64,000 nt of DNA. Source: Kluyvera sp046569695 (GTDB lineage: Bacteria > Pseudomonadota > Gammaproteobacteria > Enterobacterales > Enterobacteriaceae). The position numbers were made by a program, and so were the translations under genes. Every line of letters starts with the position of its first letter. The stretch's first letter is position 1. The stretch lies in NCBI RefSeq assembly GCF_046569695.1, contig NZ_JBKHUI010000002.1, forward strand, positions 317,616 through 381,615, given 5' to 3'. Below the pieces are notes generated by a model. The model worked only from the letters and a program-made list of their open reading frames with translations. It was not told the DNA's origin and ran no database searches. This document shows, in pieces, positions 1 through 7,410 of the stretch.

Positions 1-1712
1 CCGCTGTCGAGTGAGACGTCAGTCGGGTCAATCGCCCCGTTCATCACGGAGTTGCCGGTCAGGCGGACCTGCGTACCGGACTGCGCAATGATATCGCTGT
101 TGATAATGGCATTGTTCAGCGCCAGCGTACCCTGATTCAGGTTTACCTGTGACTGGGACAGTGTGCCGTTGCTGACCGTCAGGATGCCGTCACCGTCCTT
201 GAGTAGCTGCCCGTCACCGCTTACCGAACCGCTGATGACCGCGTTCTGACCGTTACCCGTGCTGAAGTGCAGTTGTCCGCTGTTGGTGGCGTCCCCCGTC
301 AGCGATGCACCGTCGCCAAATGAGGTGGTGCCGGTGAGCGTTCCGCCCTGTGCCACTTTCAGCGTGCTGCCTGCCCCGATGGTGGTGTTATCCGCACTGC
401 CATTACCCAGTACCGTGAACTGACTGCCATTATCAAGACGCAGGTTACTGGCTTTACCAGTTGCACCGTCAATGCCGAATGCGCCAGAGGTGTTTGTGCC
501 GCTGACCGTTGCGCCGGTATCGGCAATCAGTACACCCCCGTCATGCATCACGATGTTCTGCGCCTTACCGCCGGAGGAGACTGCCAGAATACCGCCCTGA
601 TTAACCGTAGTGGTATCGGCGCTGCCGTTACCCAGCACATCAAGACGCCCGCCGTTTTCCAGCAGCACGTTAGTGGCACTGGCAGTCGCGGCATCGACGC
701 TGAAGTTACCCAAACTGTTGGTCCCGGACACGGTGGCACTGGTGTTCGTCACCAGTGCGCCCCCGGCATTCTGGGTAACGTTCGTGGCATTGCCTCCGGC
801 ACTCACCTGCAGTTTGCCGTCTGTGTTGACCGTGGTGTTGTCCGCTGTCGCACCGCTTTTCACCACCTGCCAGCCGCCTGCATTGATTACCGTATCAGTT
901 GCGGATGCACCGGCATGCACGTACTGATTACCGCCATCCAGGCGGGTATGGGTTGCCGAACCGTGCACACTCTGGTCGCCACCCGCTTTTATCACTGTGC
1001 CGGTGGCAAGCCCACCAGCGGCAATAATCTGACGACCATTCGCACTGATGGTGGTATCGGTGGCGGTGCCAGATACAAACATTCCGTCACTGTTTTCCGC
1101 ATCCGGGCCACCCTGTGCACCGGTGTTGACCACGGTACCGGTCGCCTGCGCCCCGGCCTTGACCAGCTGATATCCACCTTCATTAATGACGGTACCTGCT
1201 ACGCTGCCACCACTGTGTACCCACTGCGCCCCGCCATTGAGTACCGTATCTGATGCCTGACCATGTACGCTCTGACCGCCGCCGCTGTTGACGGTGGTGT
1301 CCGTGGCGCTGCCGCCTGCCAGTACACCCTGCAGACCATTACCGTTAATGGTCGTCTGGTTTGCCATACCCCCGGCCTGAACAAACTGACCACCGCTGTT
1401 GGCCTCGTCGTCATCGCCGTATTCCTGACCGGTGCTGATGACCGTGTTGTTTGCCGTACCGGATACCAGCTGGGTGTCATGGTTGCTGATAACAGTGTTG
1501 CTCGCCACGTCTCCGGCAGCGACAGTGCTGATATTACCCGGTGCATCGCCGGCCAGTGCGGCAGGACTTGCCACCAGTCCGGCAACTGCCAGCGCCAGAA
1601 CGGCAGTGCTGCGCTTTCCTTTTGCTTTTGCCAGCTCTGAGACAATAACAAATGCTCCCAGAACCTCGCTCCATACCAGCCGGTAGCTGGTGTTCAGGTT
1701 TCGCTTCATCAT
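1..1712 (-). CDS. Antigen 43-like (AIDA-I type) autotransporter, N-terminal part, runs off the window
   Basis: An uninterrupted minus-strand frame starts at ATG 1712 (or the adjacent ATG 1709) and runs off the left edge, so only about 570 residues of the passenger are visible. It begins MKRNLNTSYRLVWSEVLGAF, the extended signal peptide typical of Ag43/AIDA-I type Va autotransporters, with a second hydrophobic stretch and an Ala-x-Ala-like cleavage region near residue 53. The passenger is made of about 19-residue repeats rich in G, N, T, S and V that would form a beta-helix (for example NGGAQWVHSGGSVAGTVINE). Known members are exported through their own C-terminal beta-barrel and cause autoaggregation and biofilm; the barrel lies outside the window. 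The gene follows a yfjP-yfjQ-yfjR-like cassette, as flu homologues often do in CP4-type islands. The ribosome binding site is AAGG. I see no GATC between 1712 and 2500, so Dam/OxyR phase variation of the K-12 kind is not evident. Confidence 0.9.
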   Translation of the reverse strand, partial: MMKRNLNTSYRLVWSEVLGAFVIVSELAKAKGKRSTAVLALAVAGLVASPAALAGDAPGNISTVAAGDVASNTVISNHDTQLVSGTANNTVISTGQEYGDDDEANSGGQFVQAGGMANQTTINGNGLQGVLAGGSATDTTVNSGGGQSVHGQASDTVLNGGAQWVHSGGSVAGTVINEGGYQLVKAGAQATGTVVNTGAQGGPDAENSDGMFVSGTATDTTISANGRQIIAAGGLATGTVIKAGGDQSVHGSATHTRLDGGNQYVHAGASATDTVINAGGWQVVKSGATADNTTVNTDGKLQVSAGGNATNVTQNAGGALVTNTSATVSGTNSLGNFSVDAATASATNVLLENGGRLDVLGNGSADTTTVNQGGILAVSSGGKAQNIVMHDGGVLIADTGATVSGTNTSGAFGIDGATGKASNLRLDNGSQFTVLGNGSADNTTIGAGSTLKVAQGGTLTGTTSFGDGASLTGDATNSGQLHFSTGNGQNAVISGSVSGDGQLLKDGDGILTVSNGTLSQSQVNLNQGTLALNNAIINSDIIAQSGTQVRLTGNSVMNGAIDPTDVSLDS

Positions 1713-1730
1713 TAGTACCTTGTTGTGTGT

Positions 1731-1771
1731 AAATAATAAAAAGGTCTGCATCCGCCTAGCGGATGCAGACC
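1731..1771 (-). terminator. Rho-independent terminator or attenuator just upstream of the autotransporter
   Basis: A perfect 13-bp stem (1743-1755 with 1759-1771) and a 3-nt loop is followed on the minus strand by a T-rich tract (1742 down to 1731). It would end the transcript of the WYL regulator (stop at 1780). It lies only about 19 to 60 nt before the autotransporter start codon, which leaves almost no room for a promoter after it. Confidence 0.85.
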
Positions 1772-1779
1772 GGTAAAAC

Positions 1780-2463
1780 TCAGGGTGAAGACAGACTGTT
1801 GAGCGACTGCAGGACGACATTAAAGTGCGGCAGTGCCCGGATAAAACGTAAATCCTCCGTCAGACGGTAAAGGCGCTCGTTGCGTCTGAAGCTCTCCATA
1901 AGGGGCTGCACAAGATGAATATCACTGAGCGCAAATACCGCCGGATGGTTGTTGTGCTCCGCAATCAGGTACCAGTGGCCCTGCTGCACAATCAACCGGT
2001 AAGGGGCCAGTCTTTCGCAACGTTTTCCGTCAGCCAGCAGCGTGACGCGCTGGCAGGTGGTAATAGCCTGTATCAGCCGGTAAAAGGACAGTGGGGTCGC
2101 GGGTGAGCCTACAGAAACGGCATCCCCGGTCAGGCAGGGTGCACCCTCGCAGTTCAGCAGCAGGCTCACCAGCCGACGGTCCAGCCCCGGAAAGAGACCG
2201 GCGATGCCGGTACGGTGGGCAAAGCTCAGGACGTCCAGCTCGCCCTGCGGCCCGGCCCCTGTCCGCAGGCGATAGCAGCCCTGATGACATTCGAGGTCCA
2301 GATAAATCAGCCGCTCACGAAAATCCCGGTAAAGGGTGCGAACTGACACATCAAACTCGGTTGAGAGCTTTTGCATGTCCAGCGTTTCACCCGCCACGAG
2401 GCGGCTGATAATCAGCGACAGCCTGACCGCCAGTCTGTCGTAGCGGCGCTCTGCCAGTGGCAT
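1780..2463 (-). CDS. WYL-domain transcriptional regulator, YfjR/YafY-like
   Basis: The protein has 227 residues, close to the length I recall for YfjR of CP4-57. The N-terminus (about residues 10-55) is a winged helix-turn-helix of the DeoR/HTH_11 kind (RLSLIISRLVAGETLDMQKL, then DVSVRTLYRDFRERL). The C-terminal half (about 125-200) carries a WYL-type ligand domain with the segment LAPYRLIVQQGHWYLIAEHN. WYL regulators often bind nucleic acid or nucleotide ligands and control phage, defence or stress genes. The ATG at 2463 has a GGAGA about 8 nt upstream. It lies in the same direction as the GTPase and DUF932 genes and immediately before the Ag43-like gene. Control of the autotransporter or of its own cassette is inference only. 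Confidence 0.85.
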   Translation of the reverse strand: MPLAERRYDRLAVRLSLIISRLVAGETLDMQKLSTEFDVSVRTLYRDFRERLIYLDLECHQGCYRLRTGAGPQGELDVLSFAHRTGIAGLFPGLDRRLVSLLLNCEGAPCLTGDAVSVGSPATPLSFYRLIQAITTCQRVTLLADGKRCERLAPYRLIVQQGHWYLIAEHNNHPAVFALSDIHLVQPLMESFRRNERLYRLTEDLRFIRALPHFNVVLQSLNSLSSP

Positions 2464-2558
2464 GATGGATTCTCCGTGCAGGTTAACCGGTTGAAAGGCA
2501 TGCGATTCTAAAGGAGGGGGTTGACAGGATATGTCTGCGGGAGCGGCTATTTTGAGGA

Positions 2559-2586
2559 AGGCCTGAAGCCTGTATCTGTCAGGCCT
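2559..2586. repeat. Inverted repeat in the yfjQ-yfjR gap
   Basis: AGGCCTGA (2559-2566) is the exact reverse complement of TCAGGCCT (2579-2586), with a 12-nt loop. It lies between the DUF932 gene and the WYL regulator. There is no strong T-tract on either side, so it could be an operator, an RNA hairpin or a weak terminator. Confidence 0.5.
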
Positions 2587-2628
2587 GCGCCATTTTCCGG
2601 TGAATTAACCGGCAAACATCCCCGCCAG

Positions 2629-2649
2629 AAATGACAGGAAGTGTCATTT
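2629..2649. repeat. Short perfect hairpin after the DUF932 gene
   Basis: AAATGACA (2629-2636) pairs perfectly with TGTCATTT (2642-2649) across a 5-nt loop. It lies 41 nt downstream of the DUF932 stop codon on the minus strand. It lacks a clear T-tract in that direction, so termination is possible but weak. Confidence 0.45.
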
Positions 2650-2689
2650 ATTAACATTGCCGTAACGTTATTTAATGCAAAGTGTGAAC

Positions 2690-3517
2690 TCACGCAGGGA
2701 GGAGACCACTGAGCATTGCTTCCGCCATCACCCACAGTGCCCGGTTAAGCTTCACATCACCGTCTATGCCGCGTACCGCACGGGTATGCGTGCGCCCGCC
2801 TTTTGCGCTACGACCACTGAGCCCACCCTTAATCAGGTTCTCCTGAATTCGCTGATAAGTGGTCCACAGGTCATTACTTTCATCCTGCCAGCGCCGGGGG
2901 GAGAGTACCAGTGACGGCGCAACCGGCTGGTGGTCCTCCCCAAAGCGGTACGTCAGCGCGGCTTTTGCCAGTGCCTGCTGCGCAGGTGGCGGTAAGAGCA
3001 ACGACTGCATGGCATCCCGCTTTTCTTCCACACGGTCAAAAATCCCCAGCACCTCATAGGCCCCCTCAATCACCTGACTCACCACATCCCCCTTGTGTGG
3101 CACCCTTACCTCGCCAAACGACTCACCGCAGACAAGACCGTTTTGACACACAGCCCTGAACAGGCCAGGCAACATCTGGTACGAGCTGGTGCCATCATGG
3201 GAGTTGAGGAGGATAATTTCCGGCACCTGCTTACCGGTAATTTGCCCCTCCCGACGCAGGCGCAGCATGTGCTTCGTATGTTCACGACGACCAGGGTCAC
3301 GCACGCGGGTCTGGCAGGCAAAGAATGGCCGGAAGCCTTCCCGCTGCAGGCTGTCCAGCAAAGAGATGGTGGGTATATATGTGTATCTTTCACTACGGGA
3401 TTCGTGTTTGTCCTCGCTGAATACGCTGGGCACCACGTGAAACAGCTCCTCACGAGTTAACGGGCGGTCACGACGGATAAGGTTTGCAGCGCCAAAGCGC
3501 GAAGCCAGACGGGTCAT
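2690..3517 (-). CDS. DUF932 family protein, YfjQ/YafZ-like
   Basis: I choose ATG 3517 (MTRLASRFGAANLIRRDRPL), giving 275 residues, because AGGAG lies 7 nt upstream and the family (YfjQ, YafZ, about 273 residues) starts this way. The frame is open 16 codons further up. The N-terminal segment LTREELFHVVPSVFSEDKHESRS and the central LNSHDGTSSYQMLPGLFRAVCQNGLV are characteristic of the DUF932/phage-plasmid-related family of CP4-type islands. The biochemical role is unknown. It sits between the YfjP-like GTPase and the YfjR-like regulator, the same order as in CP4-57, which supports identification by context. No transmembrane segment is visible, so it is probably cytoplasmic. Confidence 0.85.
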   Translation of the reverse strand: MTRLASRFGAANLIRRDRPLTREELFHVVPSVFSEDKHESRSERYTYIPTISLLDSLQREGFRPFFACQTRVRDPGRREHTKHMLRLRREGQITGKQVPEIILLNSHDGTSSYQMLPGLFRAVCQNGLVCGESFGEVRVPHKGDVVSQVIEGAYEVLGIFDRVEEKRDAMQSLLLPPPAQQALAKAALTYRFGEDHQPVAPSLVLSPRRWQDESNDLWTTYQRIQENLIKGGLSGRSAKGGRTHTRAVRGIDGDVKLNRALWVMAEAMLSGLLPA

Positions 3518-3537
3518 AAGCAGACTCCTAATAACGG

Positions 3538-3578
3538 GAAATAATAAATGAAAGCCCCGTCGCACAGGCGTCGGGGCT
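3538..3578 (-). terminator. Terminator-like hairpin upstream of the DUF932 gene
   Basis: AGCCCCG (3553-3559) pairs with CGGGGCT (3572-3578) and the stem is extended inward after a single mismatch. On the minus strand it is followed by a T-rich stretch (3552 down to 3538). It lies between the GTPase stop at 3606 and the DUF932 start at 3517, ending about 20 nt before that start. Confidence 0.7.
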
Positions 3579-3605
3579 CAGGAAAGAATTAGCCGAATTA
3601 AATAC

Positions 3606-4469
3606 TCAGAAGAAGAAATTCCAGACGCTACGGGCAACCGACACCACTGTATCGCGTACCGCCCTGATAACTGCCCGCACCGGAGCCGGTATCAACGGCA
3701 GGGCACTCACCGTATCCAGCGCCGCCCCGACGGTTTCACCAAAATCGTCACGCGCTTTTTCATGGACTGCTGCTGTGCGAAAGGGAGCCTGCAGTTGTGC
3801 CACCACGGGACTGCTGGCCTCGCGAGGAAGGCACTTAATCATTCGTTCAGCCATCACCCGCAGTCCCCACTGCAGCCGGACCGACACCGCACACACGGGA
3901 TGCACGGGCTGAAACAGTTCATGCAACAGACAGCTTTTGCGACTGATATTCTGCTTCTGCTCCATGGACAACTGCCCCCCACCACTGGTGGGTTCGGCCT
4001 TGTCCGACTGGCTGATAACAAACAGTACTTTATGCCGGTATGCTTCACCAATCACCTGACGGTAAAAGAGTTCATCCACCGCCAGCGCCCGGTCATCGGC
4101 CTTAATCAGCCACAATACCAGATCAAGCCGGGGAAGTTGGTTGCGATACAACGCAGTATATTCAGCATCGCGAATGCTACTTTCCCCCACGCCAGGCAGG
4201 TCAACTATCGTCATGGCTCGTTCACCGAGTTGCAGATGCAGGTGAAGGGGCGCACGGGTGCAGGCAGCGACATCACTGACCGGTGATACCTCACCAGCAA
4301 ACAGGGCATTACACAGACTGCTTTTCCCTGAGCCGGTTTTTCCCATAATACCTATTACCGGCCTGTATTCTGATATCTGTCGTATCTGTTGCATTAAGCG
4401 CTCAGTCACCCATTCAGGTAATCCTGATATGGGCTTAAGCAACGAGGAATAACCACTTTCAGTATTCAT
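3606..4469 (-). CDS. Era/EngA-like GTPase of the YfjP/YeeP/YkfA family
   Basis: The protein has 287 residues with the GTPase motifs in order: G1 P-loop GIMGKTGSGKSS (about residues 40-51), G3 DLPGVGES (about 94-101), and a G4-like SQSDKAEP (about 152-159) in which SQSD replaces the usual N/T-K-x-D. The C-terminus is hydrophobic or amphipathic (PLIPAPVRAVIRAVRDTVVS, then SVWNFFF), suggesting membrane contact. Homologues YfjP, YeeP and YkfA are found once in most CP4-type islands next to yfjQ and flu. Their function is unknown, although the K-12 members are grouped with ribosome-associated GTPases by sequence. The gene heads the P-Q-R cassette and has a terminator-like hairpin immediately upstream. 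Confidence 0.88.
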   Translation of the reverse strand: MNTESGYSSLLKPISGLPEWVTERLMQQIRQISEYRPVIGIMGKTGSGKSSLCNALFAGEVSPVSDVAACTRAPLHLHLQLGERAMTIVDLPGVGESSIRDAEYTALYRNQLPRLDLVLWLIKADDRALAVDELFYRQVIGEAYRHKVLFVISQSDKAEPTSGGGQLSMEQKQNISRKSCLLHELFQPVHPVCAVSVRLQWGLRVMAERMIKCLPREASSPVVAQLQAPFRTAAVHEKARDDFGETVGAALDTVSALPLIPAPVRAVIRAVRDTVVSVARSVWNFFF

Positions 4470-4490
4470 ACCATCATCCCGAATTGATAA

Positions 4491-4519
4491 TAAAAAAGCA
4501 GTCTGAAAGAGACTGCTTT
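4491..4519 (-). terminator. Rho-independent terminator before the GTPase gene
   Basis: A perfect 10-bp stem, AAAGCAGTCT (4495-4504) with AGACTGCTTT (4510-4519), and a 5-nt loop is followed on the minus strand by TTTTTTA (down to 4491). It ends the transcript of the gene at 4561-5466 and stops 22 nt before the GTPase start codon. Confidence 0.85.
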
Positions 4520-4560
4520 GCCATGTGATTCATCAGGATAATATCTATCTGAAATAATAT

Positions 4561-5466
4561 TTAGTGTGGATTTGTTTTTTGCTTCCATGCCAAGTTTATC
4601 GCATACTCAATGACTCTGGCATTTGAAATTCCTTCACGGGTACAGATATCCCGTATTTTGTCATGCGTTTCCTGTGATACCGTCACGTTAAGGACTTTAT
4701 TATTACCTGTGCGTTTCTTTTCTCTGCTTTTTTGCGTACTCAATGCACTTTTGAATTTTTTAACAAACAAATCTTTTTCTGCCTGACCAATCATCAGGTT
4801 TTCTCGCCAGAGAAAATAGGATGCATAACAGTAAGCAATTTTCTCATCAGTACTTTCAGCATGCCGGTACCATTGCAGTGCAACACTATTATCCTGCAGG
4901 TATTTCAGTAACCACTCAACAGTGACACCTGTTTTTCCGTTGACATCAGAAAATAGGTTATCCTTTGTAATTAACTCAACCCATTCTTTATGCCAGTTCA
5001 GTATAACGTCTCTGGTTGGCCCAACGGGAATTGTTTTAATTATTTTCTCTTTCAGGAACTGCATCCTGGCCTCATGCGTCGGAGGAAGATTAAACCCGTA
5101 AACAGACGGTTCCTTCAAAAGCGAATTCTCACTCTGACCAGGAAGAGGTCCGGTATCAAAGGTAAAACCTATCTCAGTTTTATCTACTTTACATAGTAAC
5201 CAGTAACTTGCGCGAGGATCTTCTGTGAACCACTCCAGCTCCTCTTCGGAAGGGATCGCCTTTTTAGCCTCAACCCGGATATTGTTAATGAGAGTATCTA
5301 CAACTGCCTCAGTGACATTATTATTTTTCAACAAAAACGCCCGAACTTTTCTTTCATAATTGCGGATATTTGTTTCTGATGATTCAGGAGTGATGTCTGC
5401 TCCTCTCTCCTTCAATTTGAAGTATAAGTAAAGAATTGCATTCCTCTCATCGCTAAATCCGTTCAT
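4561..5466 (-). CDS. Hypothetical protein with a C-terminal ribbon-helix-helix-like segment
   Basis: I start it at ATG 5466 (MNGFSDERNAIL, 301 residues) because a G-rich Shine-Dalgarno (AGGGGG) sits about 8 nt upstream; the frame remains open to 5511. The protein is hydrophilic, with no signal peptide or membrane segment. The last 45 residues (NVTVSQETHDKIRDICTREG, then ISNARVIEYAINLAWKQK) look like a MetJ/Arc ribbon-helix-helix: a short beta strand followed by two helices. This suggests DNA binding, perhaps control of the island or a partition-like role. I do not recognise the N-terminal 250 residues. It is followed by a strong terminator, so it is probably monocistronic. Confidence 0.6.
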   Translation of the reverse strand: MNGFSDERNAILYLYFKLKERGADITPESSETNIRNYERKVRAFLLKNNNVTEAVVDTLINNIRVEAKKAIPSEEELEWFTEDPRASYWLLCKVDKTEIGFTFDTGPLPGQSENSLLKEPSVYGFNLPPTHEARMQFLKEKIIKTIPVGPTRDVILNWHKEWVELITKDNLFSDVNGKTGVTVEWLLKYLQDNSVALQWYRHAESTDEKIAYCYASYFLWRENLMIGQAEKDLFVKKFKSALSTQKSREKKRTGNNKVLNVTVSQETHDKIRDICTREGISNARVIEYAINLAWKQKTNPH

Positions 5467-5867
5467 ACAGCACCCCCTGTCACTATGTGATTTTATGTCC
5501 AAAAATTTCATTTTTAGTTCATAAACTCAATGTGTTGTTGTTGATAACGTGTATACGGTCACGGAAATGGCATTCCTGTTGCTCTGGGTAAGAGTCTCAA
5601 CAGGCGAAGAGCGGATGATTTCTATCCGGGCATGAGTGTCAGTAAATTATAAAAAGTACAGATAAATAGCAAGGAGTTCATATCCTAATCCCGGGGATGA
5701 CAACAACGATACTGCTATTGCATACGTATAGAGGCATTACCTTAAATTCATTCTTTCCTTAAACCGCACATTTTATTTTTTACATGACAACCGGTTGTTA
5801 TGCCAGAACGGAAAGTCAATTGCAGACTACAACTCTGGCCTCACCCATAGCAACCGGAGAATCTAGC
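5467..5867. other. Non-coding divergent region between the RHH-like gene and alpA-like gene
   Basis: About 400 nt separate two divergent genes. I see no convincing ORF with a ribosome binding site. The region should hold both promoters. The AlpA-like frame stays open back to 5784, but those codons look like an untranslated leader. Confidence 0.5.
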
Positions 5868-6074
5868 ATGACAACTGAAAAACTATTAACTGAAGATAAA
5901 TTGGTGGATATGACCTTTATTACCACACTAACTGGGTTGACAGATAAATGGTTCTATAAACTCATTAAAGACGGTGCTTTTCCAAAGCCTATTAAGCTAG
6001 GACGAAGTTCTCGTTGGTTACAGAGTGAAGTTGAAAAATGGTTAAGGGAACGAATTAACGCCTCTAGAAGCTAA
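5868..6074 (+). CDS. AlpA-family phage/island transcriptional regulator
   Basis: The chosen ATG (5868) has GGAGA about 8 nt upstream and gives 68 residues, close to AlpA of CP4-57 (70). The frame is open to 5784 but lacks an initiation signal there. The protein is a single MerR-like winged helix: LVDMTFITTLTGLTDKWFYK is the helix-turn-helix, followed by the family hallmark FPKPIKLGRSSRWLQSEVEKW. AlpA proteins in CP4-type islands activate integrase/excisionase genes and so excision. The integrase here lies 20 kb away at the other end. The gene following on the same strand is the Gp2-like gene after a 450-nt gap. Confidence 0.9.
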   Translation: MTTEKLLTEDKLVDMTFITTLTGLTDKWFYKLIKDGAFPKPIKLGRSSRWLQSEVEKWLRERINASRS

Positions 6075-6526
6075 AATGAAAAAAACATCGTCACACATAC
6101 CCTCCCGATGATTTAAAGGAACCAACAAAACCTCTTAAGAACTAATGTCATTATATGATACACAACTAACTTCGGAGTAATAAAAAATAAAATTAGCAAA
6201 CGGAGTCACCTCCTGTACAGGCTATCAACAAACTAATATTGCCGGATTGTTAATATATATTTACCAGAATGCTAATTAATACAATGTTACATACCCTACA
6301 CTATGGTCATATAACTCTATTACCAGGAGGCTATACATTCATAACAGGCACCCTGTATACCCACACTCATGTAAATGCATATCCATTGCATATATACGTC
6401 TTTCTAAAATATTAGCCTCACGCACACCCATTGCTTACAAATAAAACCAATAGCATTCAGCTTAAAAATATACACTCCATCTGAAGCCCCCTCTCCTGAA
6501 CGCTATTCAAACAACAGGATTATATA
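6075..6526. other. AT-rich gap between alpA-like and Gp2-like genes
   Basis: About 450 nt of AT-rich sequence without an ORF that has a ribosome binding site. A small GGAG-N4-CTCC dyad is present near 6201-6212. I see no RNA gene that I can name. Confidence 0.4.
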
Positions 6527-7138
6527 ATGATTGATGATATTAATCTCGACCAACGTCATGCCCCGTTCAATACAAGGTATCTGCAACGGATACTTCGTGT
6601 AATAACTCAGGCCACTACGCAACACCCACGGACGATGGCTGTCCGTATCGATCTCAGACTTCCTGATAAACACTTCAACATCAGGACCGGCCTTTTATCG
6701 CGATTTATAGAATCTCTCGACGCAAAGATAGAAGCGCGATATCGAAAAAAAATAAAGCAGGGGATTCGTAGTTACCCGTGTCACTTACGTTACGCCTGGG
6801 TACGGGAGGTGGGGGAGGTGAACGAGAAGTCACATTACCATCTAGTACTCTTTGTGAACAAAGATACCTTCAATGGTCTGGGAGGATACGGGGAAGAGGG
6901 AACGGGGTTAGCCAGCCTGATACGCGAGGCCTGGCTGAGCGCTTTACAACTGAGCACATGCCCTGAATACCGAGCGCTGGTCCACATCCCGGATAATCCA
7001 CTGTATTATCTGGATGTAAACGCCCAAGACTATGGTGCAGTTTACGATAAACTCACTTTTCGTCTGAGTTACTTTGCAAAAGAGCGCACCAAGTCCTATA
7101 GCCCTGATGAACGCTCATTTGGCTGCAGCCAGTCATGA
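6527..7138 (+). CDS. Inovirus Gp2/YagK/YfjJ-like protein (HUH-type replication initiator fold suspected)
   Basis: The protein has 203 residues. It opens NTRYLQRILRVITQA and has MAVRIDLRLPD (a strand typical of replication-initiator folds), then YAWVREVGEVNEKSHYHLVLFVN near residues 88-111 with an H-x-H pair like the metal-binding motif of HUH endonucleases. Homologues YagK (CP4-6) and YfjJ (CP4-57) are annotated as inovirus Gp2 family proteins of about 200 residues and lie in the same islands. A replication role in the island is inference. A catalytic Tyr cannot be assigned with certainty; the C-terminal LSYFAKERTKSYSPDERSFG has candidates. The gene ends 272 nt before the SIR2 gene. Confidence 0.75.
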   Translation: MIDDINLDQRHAPFNTRYLQRILRVITQATTQHPRTMAVRIDLRLPDKHFNIRTGLLSRFIESLDAKIEARYRKKIKQGIRSYPCHLRYAWVREVGEVNEKSHYHLVLFVNKDTFNGLGGYGEEGTGLASLIREAWLSALQLSTCPEYRALVHIPDNPLYYLDVNAQDYGAVYDKLTFRLSYFAKERTKSYSPDERSFGCSQS

Positions 7139-7410
7139 GATGAAACTAGTGAGATTCAGGGGGAATTTATTATGCCAGGGTTCTATTTCTGACTGGAGCA
7201 GGATTTTAGGTTCATGGTTGTTCAGATCTCAAGCAAAACCGGAGATGGTAGAATTTATATCAATAATATTGATATTGAAAATGAGTATTTTGCCAAATTA
7301 CAATTGCACATCAATGTGTGCACTTCGTGGCTTGACTCGTAAAAATCCACTAGCGATTTTAGCTTACACCAGGCTTCCTGGCTCCCCCTATCCTGGAGAA
7401 AACCTCGCGT

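Noticed and set aside
543..1686. Several open frames on both strands inside the first 1.7 kb
   Set aside because: They overlap the repeated passenger of the Ag43-like protein, whose minus-strand frame is continuous and recognisable.
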